11,215 nucleotides of DNA, from the NCBI GenBank assembly GCA_938008005.1, contig CALLLZ010000474.1:1-11215 (forward strand), in the 5' to 3' direction. Below, piece by piece: positions 1 through 7,043 of this stretch (positions are counted from its first letter, which is position 1; each line of letters begins with the position of its first letter). Below the pieces are notes generated by a model. The model was not told the origin of the DNA. It did no database searches and worked only from the letters and a program-made list of their open reading frames with translations. Source of the stretch: an uncultured Marinicella sp. Lineage in GTDB: Bacteria > Pseudomonadota > Gammaproteobacteria > Xanthomonadales > Marinicellaceae. A program made the position numbers and the translations under genes.

Positions 1-1
1 A

Positions 2-295
2 TTGATACAACAGATTTTATTGGGGCCGGTATTCAGTGATCATTTGCAGCAACAACTCAAAACACCTCATTGGTTAACAGCTTGTCTTGTTGGTGTTTTA
101 TTTTCAATCATTCATGCGCCTAATCACATGCTCATGTTGGCGACATTGGTGGCAGGAATTTCATGGTGCTTGGCATGGTTAAAGTATCAAAATATTTATG
201 CCAATGCTTTGTCACATGCTTTGTTGGCTTTGTTATTTTATCAAGTCATGAATGAGGTTTGGTTGGGCTCTGCACGAATAGGTGTATTTTTTTAA
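2..295 (+). CDS. CPBP-family intramembrane protease-like protein, C-terminal fragment
   Basis: Partial: the frame is open from the window edge and ends at TAA 293-295, leaving 97 visible residues; the start lies upstream. The fragment is strongly hydrophobic with about three membrane segments. It carries two of the CPBP (CAAX protease/bacteriocin-processing, PF02517) signatures: an F-x-x-x-H motif (FSIIH, H at visible residue 38) followed by APN, and a second histidine in NALSHALL (H72). In the family these histidines pair with a Glu-Glu motif about 35 residues before the first histidine; here that position reads QQ (residues 3-4, in LIQQILLGP). The protein may therefore be a glutamate-less, perhaps non-proteolytic member. 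It is followed by a 153-nt gap before a secreted-protein gene on the same strand, so no operon is implied. Family assignment is fairly sure; the substrate is unknown. Confidence 0.75.
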   Translation: MIQQILLGPVFSDHLQQQLKTPHWLTACLVGVLFSIIHAPNHMLMLATLVAGISWCLAWLKYQNIYANALSHALLALLFYQVMNEVWLGSARIGVFF

Positions 296-346
296 AGCAT
301 TGAGTGCAGCAGTCAAAACTATTATTCTCAGAGGTTTTATCTGTAA

Positions 347-359
347 GCTTGTGACAAGC
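347..359. repeat. Short inverted repeat GCTTG-TGA-CAAGC
   Basis: Perfect 5-bp arms around a 3-nt centre, in the gap between the CPBP fragment and the secreted beta-helix gene. It is followed by an AT-rich stretch (363-380), not by a T-run, so it is not a convincing intrinsic terminator. It could be an operator for the downstream gene or chance. Confidence 0.25.
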
Positions 360-436
360 AATTATAAAAATATTCAATAATTAGGCGTCCCTTTTTTTAA
401 TCATTTCTCGGAATAAGCATTATGTGTTTATTTCTT

Positions 437-441
437 AGGAG
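437..441 (+). promoter_or_regulatory. Ribosome binding site AGGAG deciding the start at 449
   Basis: AGGAG lies 7 nt before the ATG at 449 and only 4 nt before the adjacent ATG at 446. It lies downstream of the ATG at 422, which it therefore cannot serve. The start at 449 also gives a clean signal peptide, so 422 is rejected. Confidence 0.7.
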
Positions 442-448
442 AAGAATG

Positions 449-2449
449 ATGAAAAAATTTATTACCTTATTATTGTTTTTAATGATCAGTCAAAGTTGGG
501 CTTTTAACTTTTGGCCGGGTGGGTCTGGCCCTTGTGCTGCCACATTACAAACATGTATAGATGACAGTCCAGAAGGTGAGTTAATTGAAATCAGAACAAA
601 TAATCCGATCAAAGAAAATATTTTTACCAATAACGCAGTATCTTTAATTGCAGGCGCTGGTTATAAACCCACTTTTTCAGCTGGGAGAGGCTTGTTTTTT
701 GCATTAAATACTGCAGTCAGCAGGAGCATAACAATTCGAGGGTTAAAACTACTAGGTGGAACTATCAGCATCAACCATTTAGGAGCCAGTAATACCGTAG
801 TTATTGAAAACAATCTGGTATTAGATAATAACAATGATTTCCCAGGCATATCTATTATTTCAAGTTCGAATGCGGACCTGTCCTTGAAAATGAATTACAA
901 CATAGTTAACAATACATTTTCTGATGATACGGATCAGGTTGGTGCTATCAGTGTGAGGAAATTAAATGGTGATTTTGGGCGTATTACTGGGCAGATTTAT
1001 GGCAATGAAATCAAGTCGGCAGGTGCTGAATCTATTGGTGTATTTTTGAGTGATGAAACTGATGGTTTGATAGATTTGAATATCACAGGCAATGAAATTT
1101 ATGGTGGTGCACAAGGTGGACTATTGATAAATAGAGTTTCGGGTTTAGGGGTAATGGATATTGATGTTACCAGCAACTCATTTTACAAACTAAATGTTCA
1201 GTACCCATCATCTGGTGTACATGTAGTCAATGAGTCAGGTATTTCAAATGTAGATATTGTGAACAATACCATGCTTGATGGCCTCAACGGTATTTTGGCA
1301 TCAGAGTCTATAGGTAGTTCAGTAACAATGAATGTCTTTAATAATATAGTCGCTTATGCCAACACTGGTTTTAATTTTGGCATTGGTGTAGAAGTTGAGA
1401 ATGATTATAACCTGTATCATGCCAATGCTGTCTATAACAACTATGTGCCAGGACCAAATTCTCTGCAAACTGACCCATTGATAAAAAACAGGAGTAATGG
1501 GCGTTTAAAATTAAATTCTCCAGCAATTAATGCAGGGAATGCAGGGTCATTTTTCTTTGTAGCCGATGCACCGTTGGTAGATGCAGACGGTACATTTCGA
1601 TTTAAATCTGTGTTTGGACCTGAACAAGTAGATATCGGTGCATATGAATTTGGTGATGTTAATTTTTGGCACCGTCAATCTGAGAGTGGCACACATTTAA
1701 GTACCGTAGATAATATAAATACCAATGGTCTGTTTCCACTTGATAATTTATTCGTGACATCGGTCTTTAATCCAGAGCAAACTGGTGGAGTTATTAATAA
1801 TGCCAACGAAGGCATTTTTTATGACAACATACAAAATAAATGGGTGATATTTAACCAAGAGAACGAAATTGATATCAATTTCAGTGCAGCTTTTAATGTA
1901 TCAAAACTGGGTTCAGTGAGTAGAACTTTTAGACATGAGAATACTTCTGGAGGGATCAACAGTACAGAGTTAGATCGAACAGGGTTAAACGGAAACAGTG
2001 ATTTAATCTTACAGGTAACCCAAACTTGGAATGGCGTAAATAATCGCCATCCTGTTGCTGTTATTTATTTTGCGGGTAAATGGAGAATTGCTAATACAGA
2101 TTTGGCAGATATGCCTGTTGGAGCTGTTTTCAACGTCTTTTATCACCCTCAAAGTAAAAGTGCTTGGGAACATATAGTTGTTGAAGGTAACAGTTCAGGC
2201 GGTGTTACTGAATTAGATCACCCTTTATTGAATGGAGTGCCTTGTGCACAATTACAAGTCACACAAAGTGCCTCGCAAGGTGTTTTTAATGACAGCCCTA
2301 TTGGGGTCAGTTTTTTTGCAAATAGATGGCGAGTATTTAATCAAAAACCAGGTGTTCCAATGCCATTAAATGCAGCTTTTCATGTATTGATTAACCCAGA
2401 GCAAATAGCAGAATGCAATGATTTGATTTTCAAAGATGGGTTTGAGTGA
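449..2449 (+). CDS. Secreted right-handed beta-helix protein with triple W-x-x-x-N module and '..IFKDGFE' tail
   Basis: Exported protein of 666 aa. Residues 1-18 form a Sec signal peptide (MKKF, hydrophobic core, S-W-A cleavage site). Residues about 45-350 are rich in Asn-containing short strands (I.NN..., V.IENN, ITGNEI, IVNNTM), typical of a right-handed parallel beta-helix. Residues about 357-402 read SPAINAG ... VDIGAYEFG, which resembles the choice-of-anchor Q segment found at the end of beta-helices ahead of varied C-terminal anchors. Residues about 434-650 hold three repeats, each with an aromatic strand (KWVIFN, KWRIAN, RWRVFN) followed about 12 residues later by AAFNV, AVFNV or AAFHV. 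The protein ends CNDLIFKDGFE, a tail shared with the secreted protein at 8828-10531. No catalytic motif was recognised. Role inferred: surface or extracellular binding or adhesion. The start at 449 is set by the AGGAG at 437. Confidence 0.85.
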   Translation: MKKFITLLLFLMISQSWAFNFWPGGSGPCAATLQTCIDDSPEGELIEIRTNNPIKENIFTNNAVSLIAGAGYKPTFSAGRGLFFALNTAVSRSITIRGLKLLGGTISINHLGASNTVVIENNLVLDNNNDFPGISIISSSNADLSLKMNYNIVNNTFSDDTDQVGAISVRKLNGDFGRITGQIYGNEIKSAGAESIGVFLSDETDGLIDLNITGNEIYGGAQGGLLINRVSGLGVMDIDVTSNSFYKLNVQYPSSGVHVVNESGISNVDIVNNTMLDGLNGILASESIGSSVTMNVFNNIVAYANTGFNFGIGVEVENDYNLYHANAVYNNYVPGPNSLQTDPLIKNRSNGRLKLNSPAINAGNAGSFFFVADAPLVDADGTFRFKSVFGPEQVDIGAYEFGDVNFWHRQSESGTHLSTVDNINTNGLFPLDNLFVTSVFNPEQTGGVINNANEGIFYDNIQNKWVIFNQENEIDINFSAAFNVSKLGSVSRTFRHENTSGGINSTELDRTGLNGNSDLILQVTQTWNGVNNRHPVAVIYFAGKWRIANTDLADMPVGAVFNVFYHPQSKSAWEHIVVEGNSSGGVTELDHPLLNGVPCAQLQVTQSASQGVFNDSPIGVSFFANRWRVFNQKPGVPMPLNAAFHVLINPEQIAECNDLIFKDGFE

Positions 2450-2525
2450 TGGCAGATCATATTGAAAAATCAATGTCGCAATCAGTGTATAAAAAAGTGT
2501 TTTTGTAGAGGCTTTACTGCCCGTT

Positions 2526-2556
2526 TTGCTATTTATTCGTATCTTGGTGCTAAAAT
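2526..2556 (+). promoter_or_regulatory. Candidate promoter of the sigma/kinase operon
   Basis: Extended -10 TGC-TAAAAT at 2548-2556 (hexamer 2551-2556), with a weak -35 TTGCTA at 2526-2531 and a long 19-nt spacer. Transcription would begin near 2563, giving a leader of about 23 nt before the ATG at 2586. The extended TG motif may compensate for the poor -35. A match by eye only. Confidence 0.4.
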
Positions 2557-2570
2557 GTATGCTTCTTGTA

Positions 2571-2576
2571 GAGGGA
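2571..2576 (+). promoter_or_regulatory. Ribosome binding site GAGGGA for the sigma factor
   Basis: GAGGGA sits 9 nt before the ATG at 2586. The upstream in-frame starts at 2526 and 2559 have no comparable site and would add a 9-20 residue extension not expected for the family; 2526 also lies inside the candidate promoter. Confidence 0.6.
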
Positions 2577-2585
2577 TACTCTGTA

Positions 2586-3158
2586 ATGAACAGCAACCAA
2601 ATCACCATTTTATTGGCTAAAGCTCAACTGGGTGATAAAAAAGTGATGGATAAAATCTATCAGCTTTTGTACGCTGAAATAAAAGCCATCGCAGGTTTTC
2701 AGTTGAAACAACTCAAAACAGGGGAGACCATCACCCCCACAGTCCTTGCTAACGAATGTTATCTGCGAATCAATCAAAACAAAGCTTTTAAACCGGGTAG
2801 CAGAAAACATTTTTTGAATTGTTTGGCACAGAGTATGCGTCGATTTTTAATCGACAACTTACGTGCGCAGGAAAGTGCTAAGCGAAAAGGTCAATATGTA
2901 GACGGTGGTTTGACTGAAATGGTTGGGGATCATGATGTTTCGTTCCGGTTAATGGACATTGATATGATGCTAGAGAAGATGCAAGAAATTAATGTTCAAC
3001 TGGCAGAAACACTCGAGTATAAGTTGCTTTTTAGTTTAACTTTTCCTGAAATTGCAGATGTATTGCAAATTTCTGAACGTCAAGTTAAACGACGATGGAA
3101 ACAAGGAAAGGCCATGTTGCTCTCTTTGTTAGGAGGTGAATCAAGTGGGAAGCCCTGA
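2586..3158 (+). CDS. ECF-type RNA polymerase sigma factor (TIGR02999/ECF43-like)
   Basis: A 190-aa sigma factor that would direct RNA polymerase to its own promoter set. Region 2 spans about residues 8-100: helix with AKAQLGDKKVMDKIY, region 2.2 at T50-P-T-V-L-A-N-E-C-Y-L-R-I-N63, and a basic segment near AQSMRRFLIDNLRAQESAKR. Region 4 lies at about 125-182, with the helix-turn-helix in LTFPEIADVLQISERQVKRR. The region 2.2 motif replaces the acidic D-A-E-D of classical ECF factors with T-P-T-V, as in the kinase-linked ECF43/TIGR02999 group. There is no anti-sigma factor nearby; instead its stop codon overlaps the kinase start by 14 nt, so the two are translationally linked. Activation by phosphorylation of T50/T52 is inferred from EcfP of Vibrio parahaemolyticus. 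The target genes are unknown. Confidence 0.88.
   Translation: MNSNQITILLAKAQLGDKKVMDKIYQLLYAEIKAIAGFQLKQLKTGETITPTVLANECYLRINQNKAFKPGSRKHFLNCLAQSMRRFLIDNLRAQESAKRKGQYVDGGLTEMVGDHDVSFRLMDIDMMLEKMQEINVQLAETLEYKLLFSLTFPEIADVLQISERQVKRRWKQGKAMLLSLLGGESSGKP
3131..3136 (+). promoter_or_regulatory. Ribosome binding site AGGAGG inside the sigma gene, setting a GTG start
   Basis: A perfect AGGAGG lies 8 nt before the GTG at 3145. The alternative in-frame GTG at 3136 overlaps this site and is therefore excluded. No in-frame ATG is close, so the kinase starts with GTG within the last 14 nt of the sigma gene. Confidence 0.75.
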
Positions 3159-6012
3159 TGAAATCAATGTAGAACAATGGAAGTTAGCTGACAAGGTGTA
3201 TGCCAATTTAATAGACCTAACTGTATCAGATGCACTCAGCCAACTGAATGAGATGCATGAATTAGATGATGCAGTTAAGAGTAAGGTGTTTACCTTAATC
3301 AGTAATGGTAATCAGTCCAGTCAATATTTCAGCCAACAAATCAGTGCTGGTTTTCAACTTGATAGCAAAGAAGATATTCACCAAATTGGTGATGCTGTGG
3401 GCGGGTATGTCTTGCAGGATGAAATAGGTGCTGGTGGTATGGCCAAAGTTTATCGGGCCAATAAAAAAGACGCCTCGGCTCAAAAACCTGTTGCAATAAA
3501 AGTATTCAATCATCCTTCTTCATCTGAGATGATGTTGGATCGTTTTGGTTTTGAACAAGATATTTTATCCAGTTTATCTCATCCCAACATTGTTAATATG
3601 TTCCATGGTGGGAGGACAGAACAGGATGTGCCCTATATCGTAATGGAATTGATAGAAAATGGTACTGATATCGATGAATACTCGAGAACCAATAACAGCA
3701 CACTAAAACAGAAAGTTAATTGGGTACTTGATGCTGCAAAAGCCATTGCTTATGCGCACAATAATTTAATCATACATCGTGACATCAAGCCATCAAATAT
3801 ACTCATTGATGAAAATGAACAACTCAAAGTAGTTGATTTTGGCATAGCGAAACTTATGGGTAAGACAGGTGCACCTCAAAAAAGCACCATCATGGCACTC
3901 ACTCCGACGTATGCTTCGCCTGAACAAGTCAATTCAGGCCAAGTTTCAGTGACTACAGATGTTTTTTCTTTGGCCTCGGTTTGCCTGGCCCTGATATCAG
4001 AACAAGAACCGTTGCCGGGCGATCGTTTGTTAAAGTCATGTACTGGTGATGAGGTGTATATTTGGCAATTATTGAAAAACCATGTCAATGATAAAGATTT
4101 ACGCAATATCCTCAATAAAGCATTGCAACAAGATCCATTGAAAAGATATCGCAATATGGATTTATTTGCTGAGGATTTAAATGCATGGCTTAGTGATAAA
4201 CCAGTTAAAGCAACGCCAGATTCATGGTTGTACAGAATCAAGAAGTTTGCACATCGGAGAAGTGCTTTATTTGCTACATTGTCTACTTTAATGGTGATGT
4301 TGGTGATGAGTATAGGGGTGTTCAGTTGGCAATTTAAAAAAATCCGGACTGAAGCCACCAAAGCCAATGAAGTTAAAGACTTTATGTTGGGTGTTTTTTC
4401 TATGGCAAACCCAGATAATGCCCTGGGGGAAAAGATCGATGCCAAGGATTTATTGGCTCAGGCGTTCGAAGACATTAAGGTCAAATCATTTGTGGATGAT
4501 GATATAAAAGTTGAACTGTTATCGGCCATAGGTTTAGCCCAGTCACAACTGGGCCTCAATAAACAATCGGCTGTATCTTATAATTTGGCCATTGAAATTG
4601 ATCCAGATAGAATTTCCTCCAATGTCGGTTTGTTACAATCTTATATAGCACAAGGTCAGTATGAATTGGCACAACAGGGTGTTGAAAGCCTAGAGCAATC
4701 AATTAATGAAAGTTCTGAAAATTGGCCTTTATTTTTGATGTTAAAGTCCAGGCTGGCTAATTTTGCAACTGATTATGATCAGGCGCAGTCATTGGCAGTT
4801 CAAGCAGAGTTGGTTTACCAAAAAAGAAATCAACCCAGAGGATATTTAACCGCCGCGAGGGGACTAGCTGCAGTGATGTCAGCAAATTCTGAATCGAAAC
4901 AAGCAGCGGTTTACCTTGAAGAAAAACTGATTGAAGCCATAAGGTATTTTGCGCCGACAAGTCCGGCTGTTTTAGGAATTCAATCAGATCTGGTTGAGTT
5001 ATACAGCGATCAAGGTGACTATCCCAATGCCATAAATCATGCTGAAAAATTAATTGAAAACATCAGCAAAGTGTTCGGTGAAAAACATCCTTTTTTGGTG
5101 GAAGCCTATATGAATCAAATAAGCATTTATCGTGCAACAGGTGATGTTGAAGAAGCCAGTAAATTTGCTGATATGGCCTATGAATTATCTGTAGAGGTTA
5201 ATGGTTCAATCCATAAAACAACAGCCCGTGCTAAAAATCTGACCGGTATAATGTCTTATGTTAAGGGCGATATAGCTATGGCAACGATTCAGCTGCGAGA
5301 GGCCTTAGGGTTATTTGTGCAATCATTGGGTTCTGATCATCCAGATGTATGGGAAGTTAAGGTTGACTTGGCAGCGATGTTACACATTTCGAGAAAGCTT
5401 GATGAAGCCATAGAAATCTTAGAACCGACTCTTCAAAACCAACTGATGATATTAGGTAAGGGACATGATTCTACCCTCTACACACAAATAACATTAAGTC
5501 GTTTGTATGGGGAAAAAGATCGACTAGGTGAAGCGGAGGAACTGGCAAAAGGTGCATACAGCAATGCCCTAGAAAATTTAGGAAACACACACTCAACAAC
5601 CATTGATGCTCAATTTGTATTGGCTGATATTTACCAAAAACAAAAAAGATTTGATTCAGCTATCGATTTACTGATATCGGTGGAGGATGCATTAACTGAT
5701 GAAAATGAGCGAATCATGCCAGTTTATAATGCTTTGGCAAAGTCGTACTTAGAACTCCCTGATGCTAACAAAGCGACAGAATATATGGAAAAAAATCTCG
5801 AAACCACAATTAGACTTTTGGGAAAAGAAGCGCCGAGAACAGCGGTGCAAATAATAAAGACAGGTCATCATTATTTGGCCATCAATGAACTTAAAAAAGC
5901 CAATCAATATGCTGCTATGGCAAATCAAAGTATTAAAGAAAATAATATTAACTCCAAACGCATCAAAGATGCGCTGGATAATTTAACAAAACTGATTGAG
6001 CAACACGACTGA
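3145..6012 (+). CDS. Transmembrane Hanks-type serine/threonine kinase with periplasmic TPR region
   Basis: 955 aa. Residues 1-80 are a helical N-terminal extension. The kinase domain spans about 88-350: glycine loop GAGGMAKV (95-102), VAIK lysine K119, HRDIKPSN catalytic loop with D213, DFG at D231, and SPE (258-260) closing the activation segment, so all catalytic residues are present. One membrane helix (about 373-395) separates the cytosolic kinase from about 560 residues of TPRs. From about 644 to 817 the loops V[FN]G..H/LG..H recur exactly every 42 residues (FGEKHP, VNGSIH, LGSDHP, LGKGHD, LGNTHS), as in kinesin-light-chain-type TPRs. Overlap with the ECF sigma gene and the known EcfP/PknT and EcfK/PknS pairs suggest it phosphorylates that sigma factor. 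The stimulus is unknown. Its stop directly abuts the stop of the opposing wrbA gene. Confidence 0.92.
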   Translation: MGSPDEINVEQWKLADKVYANLIDLTVSDALSQLNEMHELDDAVKSKVFTLISNGNQSSQYFSQQISAGFQLDSKEDIHQIGDAVGGYVLQDEIGAGGMAKVYRANKKDASAQKPVAIKVFNHPSSSEMMLDRFGFEQDILSSLSHPNIVNMFHGGRTEQDVPYIVMELIENGTDIDEYSRTNNSTLKQKVNWVLDAAKAIAYAHNNLIIHRDIKPSNILIDENEQLKVVDFGIAKLMGKTGAPQKSTIMALTPTYASPEQVNSGQVSVTTDVFSLASVCLALISEQEPLPGDRLLKSCTGDEVYIWQLLKNHVNDKDLRNILNKALQQDPLKRYRNMDLFAEDLNAWLSDKPVKATPDSWLYRIKKFAHRRSALFATLSTLMVMLVMSIGVFSWQFKKIRTEATKANEVKDFMLGVFSMANPDNALGEKIDAKDLLAQAFEDIKVKSFVDDDIKVELLSAIGLAQSQLGLNKQSAVSYNLAIEIDPDRISSNVGLLQSYIAQGQYELAQQGVESLEQSINESSENWPLFLMLKSRLANFATDYDQAQSLAVQAELVYQKRNQPRGYLTAARGLAAVMSANSESKQAAVYLEEKLIEAIRYFAPTSPAVLGIQSDLVELYSDQGDYPNAINHAEKLIENISKVFGEKHPFLVEAYMNQISIYRATGDVEEASKFADMAYELSVEVNGSIHKTTARAKNLTGIMSYVKGDIAMATIQLREALGLFVQSLGSDHPDVWEVKVDLAAMLHISRKLDEAIEILEPTLQNQLMILGKGHDSTLYTQITLSRLYGEKDRLGEAEELAKGAYSNALENLGNTHSTTIDAQFVLADIYQKQKRFDSAIDLLISVEDALTDENERIMPVYNALAKSYLELPDANKATEYMEKNLETTIRLLGKEAPRTAVQIIKTGHHYLAINELKKANQYAAMANQSIKENNINSKRIKDALDNLTKLIEQHD

Positions 6013-6609
6013 TTACGTTTTAAGTTTTTGTGCAAAGCCAGCTATTCTTTTTCCTTGAGCTAAACACAGTTGTTTTTCATTTTTATCAATGCTGCGATTA
6101 GATTCAAAATCAGCCCAGTGGGTTGCGCCATAAGGAGAGCCCCCAGATTCTGTATAAAGTAAGGATTTTTCTGAATAAGGTAAGCCCACTATTACCATGC
6201 CAAAGTGTAATAATGGAATCATCATATTGATCAAAGTGGTTTCCTGCCCTCCGTGTAATGAGGAGGCCGTACAAAATACCCCAGCTGGTTTGCCTTCCAT
6301 CTGTCCAGAGAACCACAGGTTTCCAGTGGTATCAATGAAGCCTTTTAATGGTGATGCCATGTTGCCAAAGTAACTGGGGCTGCCCAGAATTAATGCATCG
6401 CAATCAATCATGTCTTGTTCAGTGACCAAAGCCTCGTTTGGTTTTTCAGCGTCAGGTAGATCAGATTTGACAGTTCTTAGCATGGCTTCACAACCATCAA
6501 CTGACTCGATACCTCGAGCCATCAGTCGAGCCATTTTTTGTGTATTTCCACGTTTAGAATAATATAATACCAGAACCTTAGTAGCTGTCTTTACTTTTGA
6601 TTCAGTCAT
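6013..6609 (-). CDS. wrbA: NAD(P)H:quinone oxidoreductase, WrbA family (flavodoxin fold)
   Basis: 198 aa, the usual size for the family. WrbA proteins bind FMN and reduce quinones by two electrons, avoiding semiquinone radicals; they are soluble and tetrameric. Seen here: the phosphate-binding loop SKRGNT (18-23) after strand KVLVLYY, the flavin loop GSPSYFGNMASPLKGFID (77-94), HGGQETT (119-125), and the late GGSPYGATHWA block (156-166) characteristic of WrbA. The ATG at 6609-6607 overlaps the upstream arsC-like stop TGA at 6608-6606 (ATGA), which implies translational coupling in a two-gene operon. The gene ends flush against the kinase gene, leaving no room for a terminator between them. 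WrbA versus another flavodoxin-like reductase is the only doubt; the symbol is by family. Confidence 0.88.
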   Translation of the reverse strand: MTESKVKTATKVLVLYYSKRGNTQKMARLMARGIESVDGCEAMLRTVKSDLPDAEKPNEALVTEQDMIDCDALILGSPSYFGNMASPLKGFIDTTGNLWFSGQMEGKPAGVFCTASSLHGGQETTLINMMIPLLHFGMVIVGLPYSEKSLLYTESGGSPYGATHWADFESNRSIDKNEKQLCLAQGKRIAGFAQKLKT

Positions 6610-6959
6610 TTAAACAAGCTCAAAACATTTTCTGGAGGACGCCCAATCGCGGCATTGCCAAGGTGTGAAACGATAGGGCGTTCCATGACTTTGGGAAATT
6701 GAGATAGTTTGGTAATTAATTCAGCATCACTCAATGCAGGGTCAGAGAACTCTTGCTCCTTGTAATCAGTTTCGTTTTTTCGCAAAATATCTCTGATATC
6801 CATATTTAATTCAGTCAGTAATTTTGAGATGCCTGATTCATTAAGTGGGCTGTCTAAATATTTCACTACTGAAAATTCTATTTTTTGGTCTTCTAAAATG
6901 GCCAAAGTAGCTCTTGATTTGGAGCACCTTGGGTTGTGGAAAATAACTGTTTTAGACAT
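6606..6959 (-). CDS. ArsC-family (YfgD-like) arsenate reductase / glutaredoxin-type protein
   Basis: 117 aa from the ATG at 6959, the family length. ArsC reduces arsenate to arsenite using glutathione and glutaredoxin; the YfgD branch has the same fold but its cellular substrate is not firmly known. Seen here: catalytic Cys12 in NPRCSKSR, the first conserved arginine in IRDILRKNE, the second in VMERPIV, and the third in AIGRPPE, matching the three arginines that bind the oxyanion in E. coli ArsC. NPRCSKSR is the YfgD-type signature. There is no arsR, arsB or other resistance gene nearby, so a housekeeping role is more likely than an arsenic operon. It is first in the operon with wrbA (ATGA overlap). 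An in-frame TTG at 6992 is rejected as the start, since it overlaps the likely transcription start. Confidence 0.87.
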   Translation of the reverse strand: MSKTVIFHNPRCSKSRATLAILEDQKIEFSVVKYLDSPLNESGISKLLTELNMDIRDILRKNETDYKEQEFSDPALSDAELITKLSQFPKVMERPIVSHLGNAAIGRPPENVLSLFK

Positions 6960-6994
6960 GATTTTGTAATCTGTTAAGGTCAAATAAATCAAGT

Positions 6995-7023
6995 ATTTTA
7001 CGTTATAATACTGAAGTTGTCAT
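6995..7023 (-). promoter_or_regulatory. Candidate sigma-70 promoter of the arsC-wrbA operon
   Basis: On the minus strand, -35 ATGACA (7023-7018) and -10 TAAAAT (7000-6995), each 5/6 to consensus, with an optimal 17-nt spacer. Transcription would start near 6988, about 29 nt before the ATG at 6959. The -35 overlaps the inverted repeat at 7015-7033. Confidence 0.5.
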
Positions 7024-7033
7024 AGTAACAACT
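7015..7033. repeat. Inverted repeat AGTTGT-N7-ACAACT, possible operator
   Basis: Perfect 6-bp arms (7015-7020 and 7028-7033) around CATAGTA, lying over the -35 region of the predicted arsC promoter in the divergent arsC/bolA gap. Position and symmetry suit a repressor or activator dimer. No regulator gene is adjacent, and a 6-bp repeat can arise by chance. Confidence 0.35.
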
Positions 7034-7043
7034 GATGACTTTA

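Noticed and set aside
2480..2510. A-run and T-run (AAAAAAGTGTTTTTG) after the first beta-helix gene as a terminator
   Set aside because: The only stem is A:T pairs around a 3-nt centre with no GC core, which is too weak to call.
3136..3144. Upstream GTG at 3136 as kinase start
   Set aside because: It overlaps the AGGAGG ribosome site, whereas the GTG at 3145 has that site at an ideal 8-nt spacing.
3876..4445. 189-residue open frame on the minus strand inside the kinase gene
   Set aside because: It lies antisense to the kinase C-lobe and membrane region, shows no recognisable family and has no ribosome site. The plus-strand frame carries all kinase motifs.
7004..7009. Perfect TATAAT on the plus strand upstream of bolA
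   Set aside because: No -35-like hexamer lies 16-18 nt upstream and there is no TG extension. The TTGTAA/TGTAAA pair nearer the gene fits better.
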